Assembly (NCBI GenBank): GCA_028697835.1
Contig: JAQVDK010000008.1
Location: 1 to 42,501, forward strand
Direction of reading: 5' to 3'
DNA length: 42,501 nucleotides
From: Eubacteriales bacterium
Lineage (GTDB): Bacteria > Bacillota > Clostridia > Monoglobales > Firm-18
Shown here: positions 32,542 through 41,742 of the stretch, in pieces
How the letters are laid out: each line of letters begins with the position of its first letter
Numbering within the stretch: position 1 is the stretch's first letter
Notes under the pieces: generated by a model
Told to the model about the DNA's origin: nothing
Database searches by the model: none
The model's input: only the letters and a program-made list of their open reading frames with translations
Program-made: the position numbers and the translations under genes

Positions 32542-33483
32542 TTATATTTCCAAGGGAATGACCTGGCACCCGTCCACATAACCAAAAAGCTCTACCAAAG
32601 ACGGGACTTCGTTTCCCATTTTGGTAACCTTTGCGCTTGCACAGGAGGTGCCAATTACAAGCTGTTTTGAAAAACTAACCCCTTGAAGGTGCCCATAGCA
32701 TACTCCGCTTAAAAAGGCGTCTCCCGCCCCTACGGTGGAAAAAACCTCTACAGCAGGCCCGGCAACAACATATCCTTCGTTTTTTGAAATCCCCACTGCT
32801 CCTTTTTGTCCCATGGTTACTATTACATATTCTATGCCATACCTTTCAATAATCCTGCGCCCTTCAAAAGCAATCTCCTCTATGCCAAGCCCCGATTTGC
32901 CGAGCATGCCTTCAAATTCTTTAAGGTTGGGCTTGATAAGATAAGGCCTGGCGGCAAGGCTTTCTTTCAAAACATTTCCCCCGCAGTCCAAAAACACAGG
33001 CTTGTCATATTCATGGGCTATTTTTATAAGCTCGTAATATGTAGTGTTGGCCATACCGGGAAGGAGGCTTCCGCTTATAACAACTATTTCGCTTTGCGGG
33101 AGCTTTTCCCTGTACTTATCTATAAATCTTTTATAGTCATAGTCTAAAACAGGTGTTCCACGCTCGTTTATATCTGTAAAGGATTTTGTTGACATATCCA
33201 CTATTTTAACATTAATTCTTGTGCTGAAATCTTCGGCTTTGATTAAATCATAGCTAATGTTTTCTTCGTTTAATTTGCTCAATAATATTTCCCCCACCAT
33301 GCCCCCATAAAACCCCAGGGCAAGGGTATCCAAACCCAAAAGGCGCACAACCCTTGAAACGTTTATCCCTTTGCTGCCCGCATTTAAAATAACGTGATGG
33401 GAATGGTTTACAGTGTTTTGCAAGAATTTATCTAAAATGTATGTTTTATCAATAGATGGATTTACTGTAATTGTAAGAACCAT
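32542..33483 (-). CDS. fruK: 1-phosphofructokinase family hexose kinase
   Basis: PfkB-superfamily kinase, 313 residues. MVLTITVNPSIDKTYIL at the start, NAGSKGINVSRVVRLLGLDTLALGF (the GG/GKG-like sugar-binding signature, in two parts), ISGSLLPGM, LIKPNLKEFEGMLG and the second signature VEVFSTVGAGDAFLSGV with the catalytic Asp are all present. These fit 1-phosphofructokinase or the related tagatose-6-phosphate kinase. No fructose PTS gene or DeoR regulator lies beside it, so the fruK symbol is by family only. GGAGGGAGG precedes the ATG. Single-gene unit with its own promoter. Confidence 0.83.
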   Translation of the reverse strand: MVLTITVNPSIDKTYILDKFLQNTVNHSHHVILNAGSKGINVSRVVRLLGLDTLALGFYGGMVGEILLSKLNEENISYDLIKAEDFSTRINVKIVDMSTKSFTDINERGTPVLDYDYKRFIDKYREKLPQSEIVVISGSLLPGMANTTYYELIKIAHEYDKPVFLDCGGNVLKESLAARPYLIKPNLKEFEGMLGKSGLGIEEIAFEGRRIIERYGIEYVIVTMGQKGAVGISKNEGYVVAGPAVEVFSTVGAGDAFLSGVCYGHLQGVSFSKQLVIGTSCASAKVTKMGNEVPSLVELFGYVDGCQVIPLEI

Positions 33484-33518
33484 GTCCTCCCTCCTTTTTT
33501 TGGATATATTATAATTAG

Positions 33519-33547
33519 ATTATATAATGTTTTTTATAAAAAAGCAA
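33519..33547 (-). promoter_or_regulatory. Promoter of the 1-phosphofructokinase gene
   Basis: Minus-strand TTGCTT (33547-33542) and TATAAT (33524-33519) with a 17-bp spacer. A second TATAAT-like hexamer lies 12 bp further downstream. Confidence 0.58.
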
Positions 33548-33565
33548 ACTTTTTTAAGTTTCTCC

Positions 33566-33594
33566 TTGAACTTATGCAAAAAATATATTATAAT
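33566..33594 (+). promoter_or_regulatory. Promoter of the SRP RNA gene
   Basis: TTGAAC (33566-33571) and TATAAT (33589-33594) with a 17-bp spacer. The start would fall at about 33601, exactly at the 5' strand of the SRP RNA terminal helix. Confidence 0.85.
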
Positions 33595-33601
33595 AAGTAC
33601 A

Positions 33602-33871
33602 TACCGCACTAGTCGGGGCGTTAGCGGTGCCCTGTACCCATAATCCGCTATAATGGGGACGAATGCTCATTTGAGGTATTAAAGCTTTAAGGTCTGAACT
33701 ATTATCAGCGTGTTGACGGCTCGGTCCTGTGCAACAGGATGCTGTGAACCTCGTCAGGTCGGGAACGAAGCAGCGATAAGCAGATTTTCCTGTGTGCCTC
33801 AGGGGTGCCGGGCTTGAGCGTTGATGATAGGTATCGCTTAGGGCTTTGTATCGATTTTGAGCTGTGCGGTA
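33602..33871 (+). ncRNA. ffs: Signal recognition particle RNA, large bacterial type
   Basis: RNA scaffold of the SRP, which targets nascent membrane proteins with Ffh. The 5' Alu-type part has GTTAGCGGTGCCCTGTACCC and the downstream ATCCGCT, as in Bacillus scRNA. The conserved S domain (helix 8) has GTCAGGTCGGGAACGAAGCAG near 33754-33774, closing with GTTGACGG upstream. The 5' end TACCGCAC (33602-33609) pairs with the 3' end GTGCGGTA (33864-33871), giving about 270 nt. The location directly upstream of dnaX is the same as in Bacillus. Only 28 nt separate it from dnaX, so transcription may continue into dnaX. Confidence 0.95.
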
Positions 33872-33899
33872 TATTTACATATTTTTATGGAGGCTAAAT

Positions 33900-35606
33900 A
33901 TGGCTTACCAAGTAATATACCGTAAATGGCGGCCCCTTGTGTTTGAAGATGTAGTGGGGCAAAACCATATTACGGATACTTTAAAAACTGAATTGATTAC
34001 CAAAAAGGTAGCGCATGCCTACCTTTTTTGTGGTACACGGGGAACAGGCAAAACAACCACTGCAAAAATTTTAAGCCGTGGCGTAAACTGCGAAAGACTT
34101 ACCCCAAACGGCAACCCCTGTAACGAATGTCCAAGCTGCACCGGGATTTTGCACGGCACCATTATGGACGTTATAGAAATTGACGCCGCCTCAAACAACG
34201 GTGTTGAAAACATCCGTGACCTTAGGGACGAGATAATATATACTCCGGCTAATGTTAAACACAAGGTTTATATTATAGACGAAGTGCATATGCTATCAAC
34301 AGGTGCATTTAACGCTCTTCTCAAAACCCTTGAGGAGCCGCCTGCTCATGCAATTTTTATTCTTGCAACCACAGAGCCTCACAAAATTCCCGCAACCATC
34401 CAGTCAAGGTGTCAGCGTTTTGATTTCAGGCGCATTAAAAGCAAGGATATAGCAGGCAGAATCGGGGAAATAGCCCGAAAGGACAATATCTCAATTGAGC
34501 AAGATGCCATAAATCTTATTGCAACACTTGGCAATGGCTCAATGCGTGATGCCCTTAGCATATTGGACCTTTGCATCTCCATTGAAGGCAACATTACAAA
34601 GGCAGATATTGAAAACTTGGTTGGCGTTCCAAACTCGAAGGTGCTTTTTGACACCTGCGCAGCTATTATAAATTCCGATATTTCAAGCGCCTTGCTTTGT
34701 ATTAACAATGCATCGGGCGCAGGACGCGATATTCTTAATCTGGCAGAGGAGCTTTTGGGCTTTTTTAGAGAAATACTGATTTGCAAATTAACAAAATCAC
34801 CTTCGGATATATTGGATAAATCTGATGAAGAAATCGGCAAAATGACTAATCTTGCCTCTCAAACCAGCGATGAGACGATAATTCACGCAATAAGCGTATT
34901 GTCGGAGGCTGTAGCCACATGTCGGTGGGCGTCCAATCAAAAGGTAATTTTAGAAGCTGCTTTGGTGAAAATTTGCCGTCCCGAGCTTGACTCTTCCTCT
35001 GAAGCCTTTGCGGCGAGAATCAAAAAGCTTGAAGCGGCTTTGAAATTAGGCGGATTTTCTTCAAACACAGCTAAAGAGCCTTTGAGACTGCCCAAACAAA
35101 CAGAAACAAAGAATGTCCGGGAAACTTCTAAAGAGGAATCGAATATTCCTCCCTTCCCTGAGCTTCCTCCTCCCGAGGATGAATTTCCAAAGCCTGCACC
35201 TTTTTCATTGGAAAAAGCAAAAGAGCCGACGATTCAAACGGAAACTGAGCAAAAACCGACAGAAGAGAAGGCTTTGCCTTTGGGGCAGGAGTTTGATAGC
35301 GGCAAATGGGCGGATATTGTAGCTGCTCTTAAAGTTCAGGACCCAAGCTCCGGAGCACTGCTTGAAAAAACCTCTGTCCAAATAAAAAACGATAATTTTT
35401 ATGTTATTTTTGAAATAGATTCCCTAAAGGATGTTGCCGAAAAAGATACCGTGCTGACAGACTTAATTAAAAAAGCGGTTGGCAACTATGACATTCGCTA
35501 TGTTACAAAAGAGGAATTTGGCAAAAAGAAGTTTAACCAAAAAGACCCTTTAGACGAGCTTATTGCAAAAAAAGCCGATTTAGGCGAGCAAATGACTATT
35601 TTTTAA
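33900..35606 (+). CDS. dnaX: DNA polymerase III subunit gamma/tau
   Basis: Clamp-loader ATPase of the replisome. The 568-residue protein starts MAYQVIYRKWRPLVFEDVVGQ, has Walker A GTRGTGKTTTAKI (about 44-56), a four-Cys zinc module CERLTPNGNPCNECPSC, Walker B VYIIDEVHML, and sensor/Arg-finger motifs TTEPHKIPATIQSRCQRFDF. An acidic, Pro-rich linker (about 390-455) leads to the C-terminal tau-like domain. The start at 33900 is chosen because GGAGG lies nearby upstream and the family N-terminus begins there; an ATG-like start twelve codons earlier falls inside the SRP RNA. It heads a ten-gene operon. Confidence 0.96.
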   Translation: MAYQVIYRKWRPLVFEDVVGQNHITDTLKTELITKKVAHAYLFCGTRGTGKTTTAKILSRGVNCERLTPNGNPCNECPSCTGILHGTIMDVIEIDAASNNGVENIRDLRDEIIYTPANVKHKVYIIDEVHMLSTGAFNALLKTLEEPPAHAIFILATTEPHKIPATIQSRCQRFDFRRIKSKDIAGRIGEIARKDNISIEQDAINLIATLGNGSMRDALSILDLCISIEGNITKADIENLVGVPNSKVLFDTCAAIINSDISSALLCINNASGAGRDILNLAEELLGFFREILICKLTKSPSDILDKSDEEIGKMTNLASQTSDETIIHAISVLSEAVATCRWASNQKVILEAALVKICRPELDSSSEAFAARIKKLEAALKLGGFSSNTAKEPLRLPKQTETKNVRETSKEESNIPPFPELPPPEDEFPKPAPFSLEKAKEPTIQTETEQKPTEEKALPLGQEFDSGKWADIVAALKVQDPSSGALLEKTSVQIKNDNFYVIFEIDSLKDVAEKDTVLTDLIKKAVGNYDIRYVTKEEFGKKKFNQKDPLDELIAKKADLGEQMTIF

Positions 35607-35633
35607 ACACAAACTTTTTAGGAGGTAATTTAT

Positions 35634-35972
35634 ATGGCAAAAAATAAATTTCCCGGCATGGGCGGTAACATAAACAACATGCTAAAGCAAGCTCAGAAAA
35701 TGCAAAAGCAAATGGAGCAAATGCAAGCAGAGCTTGAAGAAAAAACCGTTGAAGCAACATCCGGCGGCGGCGCGGTAACCGTTGTCGTTACAGGTAAAAA
35801 GGAAGTCAGCTCCATTAAAATAAGCCCCGACGCAATAGATTTGGACGATGTTGAAATGCTTGAAGATTTAATCCTTGTGGCGGTAAACGACGCACTTTCC
35901 AAGGTGGACGAGATGACGGCAACGGAAATGGGCAAAATCACGGGCGGGTTTAACGTCCCGGGATTATTTTAA
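35634..35972 (+). CDS. ybaB: Nucleoid-associated protein, YbaB/EbfC family
   Basis: Small dimeric DNA-binding protein, 112 residues. The N-terminal helix [20 protein letters not shown] (exactly the coiled helix of the family) leads to a beta sheet with [20 protein letters not shown], then [23 protein letters not shown] precedes the ATG. It sits in the conserved dnaX-ybaB-recR order seen in most bacteria, 27 nt after dnaX and 5 nt before recR. The family is linked to nucleoid structure and possibly recombination. Confidence 0.95.
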   Translation: MAKNKFPGMGGNINNMLKQAQKMQKQMEQMQAELEEKTVEATSGGGAVTVVVTGKKEVSSIKISPDAIDLDDVEMLEDLILVAVNDALSKVDEMTATEMGKITGGFNVPGLF

Positions 35973-35977
35973 ATGCC

Positions 35978-36577
35978 ATGGATTTTTATGTAGCCCCTTT
36001 GGCAAAACTAATAGAGCAGTTTGAAAAGCTGCCCGGAATAGGTCATAAAACCGCAAGGAGATTGGCGTTTCATATTTTGGATTCTTCCGAAGACGAAGCA
36101 AAGGAATTTGCCGATGCCATTATTTCGGCAAAAAGTCTTGTAAAATACTGCAAGGTATGCCAAAACATAACAGACACCGATGTTTGCAGCGTTTGTGAAG
36201 ACGACAGGCGCGACAGGAGCATTATCTGCGTTATGGAAAGTCCAAAAGATGTTATCTCTCTTGAAAAAACAAGGGAATACAATGGGCTGTATCATGTTCT
36301 CCATGGCGCCATCTCACCAATGGACGACATTGGGCCGGAAGATATAAAAATTGCAGAGCTTTTAAGCCGCCTTGGCGACAATACCATAAAAGAGGTTATT
36401 ATGGCGACCAACCCAAACATTGAAGGCGAAGCCACCGCCATGTATATATCAAGGCTTATAAAGCCCATGGGAATTAAGGTAACCCGCATTGCACACGGTG
36501 TTCCCGTTGGCGGCGATTTAGAGTATGCGGATGAAGTCACCTTATCGAAAGCTATCGAGGGACGGAGAGAAATATAA
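35978..36577 (+). CDS. recR: Recombination mediator protein RecR
   Basis: RecFOR-pathway protein that forms a tetrameric ring around DNA and helps load RecA at gaps. The 199-residue protein has the helix-hairpin-helix [20 protein letters not shown], a four-Cys zinc finger ([16 protein letters not shown]), and a Toprim domain with [11 protein letters not shown] and [19 protein letters not shown]. The C-terminal Walker-B-like tail has [21 protein letters not shown]. It starts 5 nt after ybaB with only a weak ribosome site in the ybaB 3' end, suggesting translational coupling. Confidence 0.96.
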   Translation: MDFYVAPLAKLIEQFEKLPGIGHKTARRLAFHILDSSEDEAKEFADAIISAKSLVKYCKVCQNITDTDVCSVCEDDRRDRSIICVMESPKDVISLEKTREYNGLYHVLHGAISPMDDIGPEDIKIAELLSRLGDNTIKEVIMATNPNIEGEATAMYISRLIKPMGIKVTRIAHGVPVGGDLEYADEVTLSKAIEGRREI

Positions 36578-36578
36578 T

Positions 36579-37853
36579 ATGGATTTGCTAAACACACAGG
36601 ACACAAATGACAAGGCTGTCCTTTTTGGTATATTTAAAAATAGCAGGGATTATTTAAACGACTGCACGCAGGATTCCATGGAAGAGCTGGCACTTTTGGC
36701 GCAAACGGCAGGCGCCGAGGTTGTCGGCTCCATGATTCAAAACAGGCAGTCCCCCGAAAGTGCCACTTATCTTGGCGAGGGCAAGGTTGAAGAACTTCGC
36801 TTTTTATGTCATGACCAGGGTGCCAATTTAGTAATATGTGATGACGAGCTTTCCGGCGTGCAGGTTAGAAACCTTGAAAGCGCTTTGGATGTGCGTGTAA
36901 TTGACCGCAGTGCGCTGATTTTGGACATTTTTGCGCAGCGGGCAAAAACCAAGGAAGGTCAGCTTCAAGTCGAGCTTGCCCAGCTTCAATACTTCCTTCC
37001 CCGCCTTACAGGCTCGTTTACCGATTTGTCCCGCCAGGCAGGCGGCGGCGGAATCGGCGGCGCAAGGCGCGGACCGGGTGAAACAAAGCTGGAAACCGAC
37101 AGGCGGCACATCAGAAACAGGATACAATTTATTACAAAACAATTGGCAGAGGTTGAAAAACACCGAAACGTCCAACGCAAAAGCCGTATTAAAAAAGGAA
37201 TACAGCAAATAGCAATTGTTGGGTACACAAACGCCGGAAAATCCACTCTTTTAAACTATCTTACCAATGCAGGCGTTCTGGCGCAGGACAAGCTTTTTGC
37301 AACCCTGGACCCAACAGCAAAAAAGCTTACTCTTCCCGATGGGACAAATACCATAATTATAGATACGGTTGGCTTTATAAGAAAGCTTCCCCACCATTTG
37401 ATTAAAGCCTTTAAATCAACTCTTGAGGAGTCAACCAATGCGGATGTTATTCTTCATGTTGCGGACGCTTCCTCCCCTCATGTCAGCGACAATATAAAAG
37501 TTGCGGAAGGGTTGCTCTTCGAACTTGGAGCTTCTGACAAGCCTCGAATTACCGTCTATAATAAAATTGATTTGGCAGATGAAAGCTTTATACCCCAGGC
37601 AAGTGAAAATTCCGTTGAAATCAGCGCCAAAACAGGCTATGGAATAGATAACCTGCTCCAAAAGATATGCAGCATAATGCCTGAGAAGCGTTATAATATA
37701 AAAGTGCTTATCCCTTACTTGCAAGGTTCTTTGGTTTCAATCATTCATAAAGAGGCATTTGTTAAAACCGAAGAGCATACAGACAAGGGAACCTTGATGG
37801 AAATTGTTGCCGACAGTAAGCTTATGGCGATTGTGAGTGATTATATTGTATGA
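36579..37853 (+). CDS. hflX: Ribosome-dissociating GTPase HflX
   Basis: GTPase that splits stalled or hibernating ribosomes, 424 residues from the chosen start. The N-terminal HflX domain carries YLGEGKVEEL and the glycine-rich linker RQAGGGGIGGARRGPGETKLE, typical of the family. The G domain has G1 GYTNAGKSTLLN, G3 DTVGFI, and G4 NKID. A helical region KQLAEVEKHRNVQRKSR precedes the G domain. The ATG at 36579 lies one base after the recR stop and has GGAGA upstream; an in-frame start eighteen codons earlier, inside recR, has none. Confidence 0.95.
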   Translation: MDLLNTQDTNDKAVLFGIFKNSRDYLNDCTQDSMEELALLAQTAGAEVVGSMIQNRQSPESATYLGEGKVEELRFLCHDQGANLVICDDELSGVQVRNLESALDVRVIDRSALILDIFAQRAKTKEGQLQVELAQLQYFLPRLTGSFTDLSRQAGGGGIGGARRGPGETKLETDRRHIRNRIQFITKQLAEVEKHRNVQRKSRIKKGIQQIAIVGYTNAGKSTLLNYLTNAGVLAQDKLFATLDPTAKKLTLPDGTNTIIIDTVGFIRKLPHHLIKAFKSTLEESTNADVILHVADASSPHVSDNIKVAEGLLFELGASDKPRITVYNKIDLADESFIPQASENSVEISAKTGYGIDNLLQKICSIMPEKRYNIKVLIPYLQGSLVSIIHKEAFVKTEEHTDKGTLMEIVADSKLMAIVSDYIV

Positions 37854-38469
37854 ATATTTGACCGTCGAAAAGGCGGCCAATGCTGAATTTATTGAAAAAA
37901 AGTCGCGCTTTATTTCGCATGTTCTGCCCATTTCAAAAGAAAGCGAGGCTTTGGAGTTTATAAACTCCATAAAATCTAAATTTTGGGACGCTACCCACAA
38001 TGTTTATGCCTACATCCTTAGGGAAAACAATATACAGCGCTACTCCGACGACGGGGAGCCTTCGGGGACTGCAGGCATCCCAACCTTGGACGTTATGCGA
38101 AAGGAAAACCTTACAGATGCATGTATTGTTACAACCCGCTATTTTGGAGGTACGCTTCTTGGCGCAGGCGGTTTAGTTCGGGCTTATACAAAGTCCGCTA
38201 AGCTTGGCATAGACAGTGCGGGAATTATAAAGAAAATATACTGCTTTGAATATAAAATAACCTTAGATTATCCGCTTATGGGAAAGGTGCAAAATGCCGC
38301 CATGGAGCTTGGCGTCATTTCGGGTGACATACAGTACACCGACAATGTTGTGCTTACCTTTCTTGTTCCCCACACGGTTTGCGGCTTTAAGGAAAAAATT
38401 ATAGACATAACCCACGGAAGCTCCATTATAACTAAAAAGTCCGAAGGGAGATTTATTGATGTTAAGTGA
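37837..38469 (+). CDS. yigZ: YigZ/IMPACT family protein
   Basis: 210-residue protein of the UPF0029/IMPACT family. The N-terminal domain has [12 protein letters not shown] and then the signature [28 protein letters not shown] and [21 protein letters not shown]. The C-terminal ferredoxin-like domain (DUF1949-type) covers about 140-208. Bacterial members lack a settled function, though structural likeness to EF-G domain IV suggests ribosome or nucleic-acid contact. The start is uncertain: GTG at 37837 lies inside hflX and TTG at 37846 (giving a protein starting xYEYLTVEK) is equally possible. It overlaps hflX by up to 17 bp. Confidence 0.9.
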   Translation: MIILYEYLTVEKAANAEFIEKKSRFISHVLPISKESEALEFINSIKSKFWDATHNVYAYILRENNIQRYSDDGEPSGTAGIPTLDVMRKENLTDACIVTTRYFGGTLLGAGGLVRAYTKSAKLGIDSAGIIKKIYCFEYKITLDYPLMGKVQNAAMELGVISGDIQYTDNVVLTFLVPHTVCGFKEKIIDITHGSSIITKKSEGRFIDVK

Positions 38470-40126
38470 TATTGAAATAGCCCAAAGAGCAAAAATGCTG
38501 CCTATCAACAAGGTGGCACAGTCAATTGGCATAACCGAAGACGAGCTGGAGTTTTACGGAAAATACAAAGCAAAACTTAGCGAAAGTTTAGAAAAAAGGC
38601 TGAGCGGCAAAGAGGACGGAAAGCTGATTTTGGTAACCGCAATCAACCCAACCCCTGCCGGAGAGGGCAAAACCACCACAACCGTAGGGCTGGGGCAAGC
38701 ATTCGCCAAAATCGGAAAAAAAGCCGTAATCGCCCTGCGTGAGCCTTCCTTAGGACCTGTTATGGGCGTAAAGGGCGGGGCGGCAGGCGGCGGATATTCC
38801 CAAGTTGTGCCCATGGAGGATATAAACCTTCATTTTACGGGAGATATGCATGCTATAACAGCGGCTAATAATCTTCTTTGTGCCGTGATTGACAACCACA
38901 TACAGCAAGGAAACAGCCTTAACATTGATACAAGAAACATTCCATTTAAGCGTGTTTTGGATATGAACGACAGGGCGCTTAGAAATATTGTGGTCGGCCT
39001 TGGCGGAAGGGTTAACGGTGTTCCCAGGGAAGACGGCTTTATGATTACAGTTGCATCGGAGGTTATGGCTATTTTATGCCTTGCCCTTGATTTGCAGGAT
39101 TTAAAGGAGAGGCTCGGAAACATCATAGCCGCATATGATACAGACGGAAATCCAATCACCGCAAGGGATTTGGGCGCTAACGGCGCTATGGCGCTGCTCC
39201 TTAAGGACGCTATAAAGCCAAACCTTGTACAAACCCTTGAAAACACACCCTGCATTATGCACGGCGGACCTTTTGCAAACATTGCCCATGGCTGCAACAG
39301 TATTCGTGCCACAAAGCTTGCCTTAAAGCTTGGCGATTATTGCATTACGGAAGCCGGCTTCGGGGCGGACTTGGGCGCTGAAAAGTTTTTTGACATCAAA
39401 TGCCGTTTAGGCGGTTTAAATCCGGATGCGGTAGTTTTGGTAGCCACCGTTCGTGCCCTTAAATATAATGGCGGCGTTTTGAAGGCAGATTTGCAAAAAG
39501 AAAACCTGCCTGCTTTGGAAAAGGGAATTGCAAATTTAGGGGCGCATATAGAAAATATTAAAAAATATAACATTCCCTGTGTTGTGGCTATAAACACTTT
39601 TGATACGGACACCGAATCTGAGCTTGATTTTGTTTTTGAATATTGCAAAAGCCTTGGCATTGAATGTGCTCTTTCACGGGCATTTGCAAAAGGCGGGGAA
39701 GGCGCCGTGGAGCTTGCGGAAATAGTGGCAAAAACCGCCGACCGTGGCGGAAGCTTTGCTCCCCTTTATGACGATTCCCTTTCTATTAAAGAAAAAATTT
39801 ATACCATTGTAACCAAAATTTACGGTGGAAAAGACGTTACATACACACCGGGAGCGGAAAAGTCCATAGCGAAGCTTTCGCAGCTTGGTTTTTCATCAAT
39901 GCCTGTGTGTATGGCAAAAACTCAGTATTCCTTAAGCGACAACCCGGCGCTTTTGGGAAGGCCAAAGGACTTTACCGTAACGGTTAGGGAAGTTAGGGTG
40001 TCGGCAGGCGCAGGGTTTATAGTAGCGCTTACAGGGGATATAATGACAATGCCAGGGCTTCCGAAGGTGCCTTCGGCATGCAAAATAGATATTTTAGAAA
40101 GTGGAGAAATAACAGGACTGTTCTAA
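38459..40126 (+). CDS. fhs: Formate-tetrahydrofolate ligase
   Basis: ATP-dependent activation of formate to 10-formyl-THF, entry of one-carbon units for purine synthesis and, in acetogens, the methyl branch of the Wood-Ljungdahl pathway. The 555-residue protein has the phosphate loop [14 protein letters not shown] (about 60-73), [20 protein letters not shown], a [14 protein letters not shown] segment, and [19 protein letters not shown]. The ATG at 38459 is chosen, eight bases after GGGAG; it overlaps the yigZ end by 11 bp. It is unusual in this operon of information-processing genes. Its presence alone does not prove acetogenesis, as many clostridia use it for purine and serine metabolism. 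Confidence 0.97.
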   Translation: MLSDIEIAQRAKMLPINKVAQSIGITEDELEFYGKYKAKLSESLEKRLSGKEDGKLILVTAINPTPAGEGKTTTTVGLGQAFAKIGKKAVIALREPSLGPVMGVKGGAAGGGYSQVVPMEDINLHFTGDMHAITAANNLLCAVIDNHIQQGNSLNIDTRNIPFKRVLDMNDRALRNIVVGLGGRVNGVPREDGFMITVASEVMAILCLALDLQDLKERLGNIIAAYDTDGNPITARDLGANGAMALLLKDAIKPNLVQTLENTPCIMHGGPFANIAHGCNSIRATKLALKLGDYCITEAGFGADLGAEKFFDIKCRLGGLNPDAVVLVATVRALKYNGGVLKADLQKENLPALEKGIANLGAHIENIKKYNIPCVVAINTFDTDTESELDFVFEYCKSLGIECALSRAFAKGGEGAVELAEIVAKTADRGGSFAPLYDDSLSIKEKIYTIVTKIYGGKDVTYTPGAEKSIAKLSQLGFSSMPVCMAKTQYSLSDNPALLGRPKDFTVTVREVRVSAGAGFIVALTGDIMTMPGLPKVPSACKIDILESGEITGLF

Positions 40127-40551
40127 TGAAAAAACTTGTTTCCAAATCTGAAAAAGAAACATTTGATATAGGTTTTAAAATAGGGGAAAAGCTTCATCCG
40201 GGCTCGGTTGTGGCTTTGCTTGGAGATTTGGGCTGCGGAAAAACAGCGCTTACCCGTGGAATTGGGGCATACTTTGATGTGCAAAATGTTGTAAGCCCCA
40301 CTTTTACCTTGGTTAATGAATATAAATCAACAATCCCCATATACCATTTCGATGCCTATCGTATAGATTCTGAAGGCTGGATTGATGCAGGATTTGACGA
40401 GTATTTATTTGCGGACGGCATTTGCATAATTGAATGGGCGGATAATTTAAACGGGATTCTTCCTGAAAATACTATTAAAATCACCATAACAAAAAACTTG
40501 GACAATGGCGACAATTACAGAGAAGTTACGATTGAAGGTGTGGATTTTTGA
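40126..40551 (+). CDS. tsaE: tRNA t6A biosynthesis ATPase TsaE
   Basis: P-loop ATPase that works with TsaB and TsaD in making N6-threonylcarbamoyladenosine at position 37 of ANN-decoding tRNAs. The 141-residue protein has Walker A GDLGCGKTALTRG (about 38-50), VVSPTFTLVNEY, the YHFDAYRI motif and CIIEWADN. The start codon ATG shares its A with the fhs stop (TAATG). The stop overlaps the TTG of tsaB. Confidence 0.95.
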   Translation: MKKLVSKSEKETFDIGFKIGEKLHPGSVVALLGDLGCGKTALTRGIGAYFDVQNVVSPTFTLVNEYKSTIPIYHFDAYRIDSEGWIDAGFDEYLFADGICIIEWADNLNGILPENTIKITITKNLDNGDNYREVTIEGVDF

Positions 40552-41237
40552 AGATTTTAGCAGTTGACAGTTGCTCCAACGTTGCAACCTGTGCCTTATG
40601 CGTTGATGAAAAATTAGTTGCCGAGGTTGTTTTAAACGATAAAAAGACTCACTCGGTAAAGCTTTTGCCGCAAATTGAATGCATGCTGAAAATGGCGGAC
40701 GTGGATATTACACAAATAGATTATTTTGCAGTATCCTGCGGCCCCGGCTCTTTTACGGGGCAAAGGATTGGCATAGCAACCGTAAAGGGGCTTGCACATG
40801 CCCAAAACAAGCCATGCATCGGTGTATCTTCCCTGGAGGCGCTGGCATATAATGTTCCTCTGACCCCTTACCAGGTCTGTCCGATAATGGATGCCCGCCG
40901 CCAGCAGGTCTATACGGCAACGTTTAAAAATTTAGACCGCATAAAACCTGACAGGGCAATTTCCCTTGCTAAGCTGCTTGAAGAAGTTGATGGGCAGGAT
41001 ACTGTTTTTTTAGGCGATGGTGTGGATGCGTTTAGGGATATTATAAAAGAAACTCTTGGAAGCTATGCGCACTTCCCACCCTTGCATCTTATGCACCTTC
41101 GCGCATCGAGCGTGGCGGCTTTGGCAAGTGTTCACATAAAAAACGGTAACACAGCAGATGTTCACAGTTTAGAGCCCCTGTATCTGCGGCTTTCGCAGGC
41201 AGAGCGCGAACGTTTGGAAAGGAGCAAAGGAAAATGA
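40548..41237 (+). CDS. tsaB: tRNA t6A biosynthesis protein TsaB
   Basis: Scaffold partner of TsaD in threonylcarbamoyl transfer to tRNA. The 229-residue protein has the ASKHA-fold start MKILAVDSCSNVATCAL, KKTHSVKLLPQIE, and the hallmark FAVSCGPGSFTGQRIGIATVKGL. PIMDARRQQVYTATF matches the central family motif. It begins with TTG at 40548, overlapping the tsaE stop as TTGA. TsaD is not encoded here, and RimI, which often follows TsaB, is replaced by rpiB. Confidence 0.95.
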   Translation: MKILAVDSCSNVATCALCVDEKLVAEVVLNDKKTHSVKLLPQIECMLKMADVDITQIDYFAVSCGPGSFTGQRIGIATVKGLAHAQNKPCIGVSSLEALAYNVPLTPYQVCPIMDARRQQVYTATFKNLDRIKPDRAISLAKLLEEVDGQDTVFLGDGVDAFRDIIKETLGSYAHFPPLHLMHLRASSVAALASVHIKNGNTADVHSLEPLYLRLSQAERERLERSKGK

Positions 41238-41662
41238 TTGTTATAGGAAGCGACCATGGAGGATTTGAGCTTAAAGAGGCTTTAAAAGCATACCTTGAAG
41301 GAAAAGGTAAAAAAGTTTTGGACTGCGGAACATACTCTACGGATTCGGTGGATTATCCCGACATTGCCAAAGACGTATGCTGTAAAGTGCTAAGCGGCGA
41401 GGGTGAATTTGCAATACTGGTCTGCGGAACCGGAATTGGTATAAGCATTGCCGCCAACAAAATAAAAGGAATCAGGGCGGCACTTCTTTGCAACACCTAC
41501 TCCGCGCGAGCTACAAAAGAGCACAATGACGCAAATGTCATATGCTTTGGCGGAAGAGTCACAACGCCCGAGGTTGCAATAGAGATGCTTGATGCCTATA
41601 TGAACGCAAAATTCCAAGGCGGAAGGCACCAAACCCGAATAGACAAGCTTACGGAGTTATAA
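41234..41662 (+). CDS. rpiB: Ribose-5-phosphate isomerase B
   Basis: Interconverts ribose 5-phosphate and ribulose 5-phosphate in the pentose phosphate pathway. The 142-residue protein has MIVIGSDHGGFELKEAL with the substrate-binding Asp-His, VDYPDIAKDV, the catalytic Cys in FAILVCGTGIGISIAANKIKGIRAAL (motif CGTGIG), and HNDANVICFGGR. The ATG overlaps the tsaB stop as ATGA. The related LacAB/allose isomerases share the fold, but the motifs and length fit RpiB. Confidence 0.94.
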   Translation: MIVIGSDHGGFELKEALKAYLEGKGKKVLDCGTYSTDSVDYPDIAKDVCCKVLSGEGEFAILVCGTGIGISIAANKIKGIRAALLCNTYSARATKEHNDANVICFGGRVTTPEVAIEMLDAYMNAKFQGGRHQTRIDKLTEL

Positions 41663-41713
41663 TTAGCTGCTTTGCAAGGCGTAACTTCCTATAAATTAAA
41701 AAAAGGGGGGATG

Positions 41714-41733
41714 GGCTTCATAGCTTTGAAGCC
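41714..41733 (+). promoter_or_regulatory. Hairpin in the deaminase leader
   Basis: GGCTTCA (41714-41720) and TGAAGCC (41727-41733) form a 7-bp stem with a 6-nt loop. A run of seven G residues lies just upstream (41704-41710), and the ATG is 9 nt after the stem. No ordinary Shine-Dalgarno lies close to the ATG, so the hairpin could bring the G-rich stretch near the start or act as a partial terminator. This is inference. Confidence 0.35.
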
Positions 41734-41742
41734 TTATGTTTT

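Noticed and set aside
36525-36578. Longer N-terminus for hflX starting inside recR
   Set aside because: The internal ATG at 36579 has a GGAGA ribosome site and follows recR by one base; the extension has neither a ribosome site nor family similarity.
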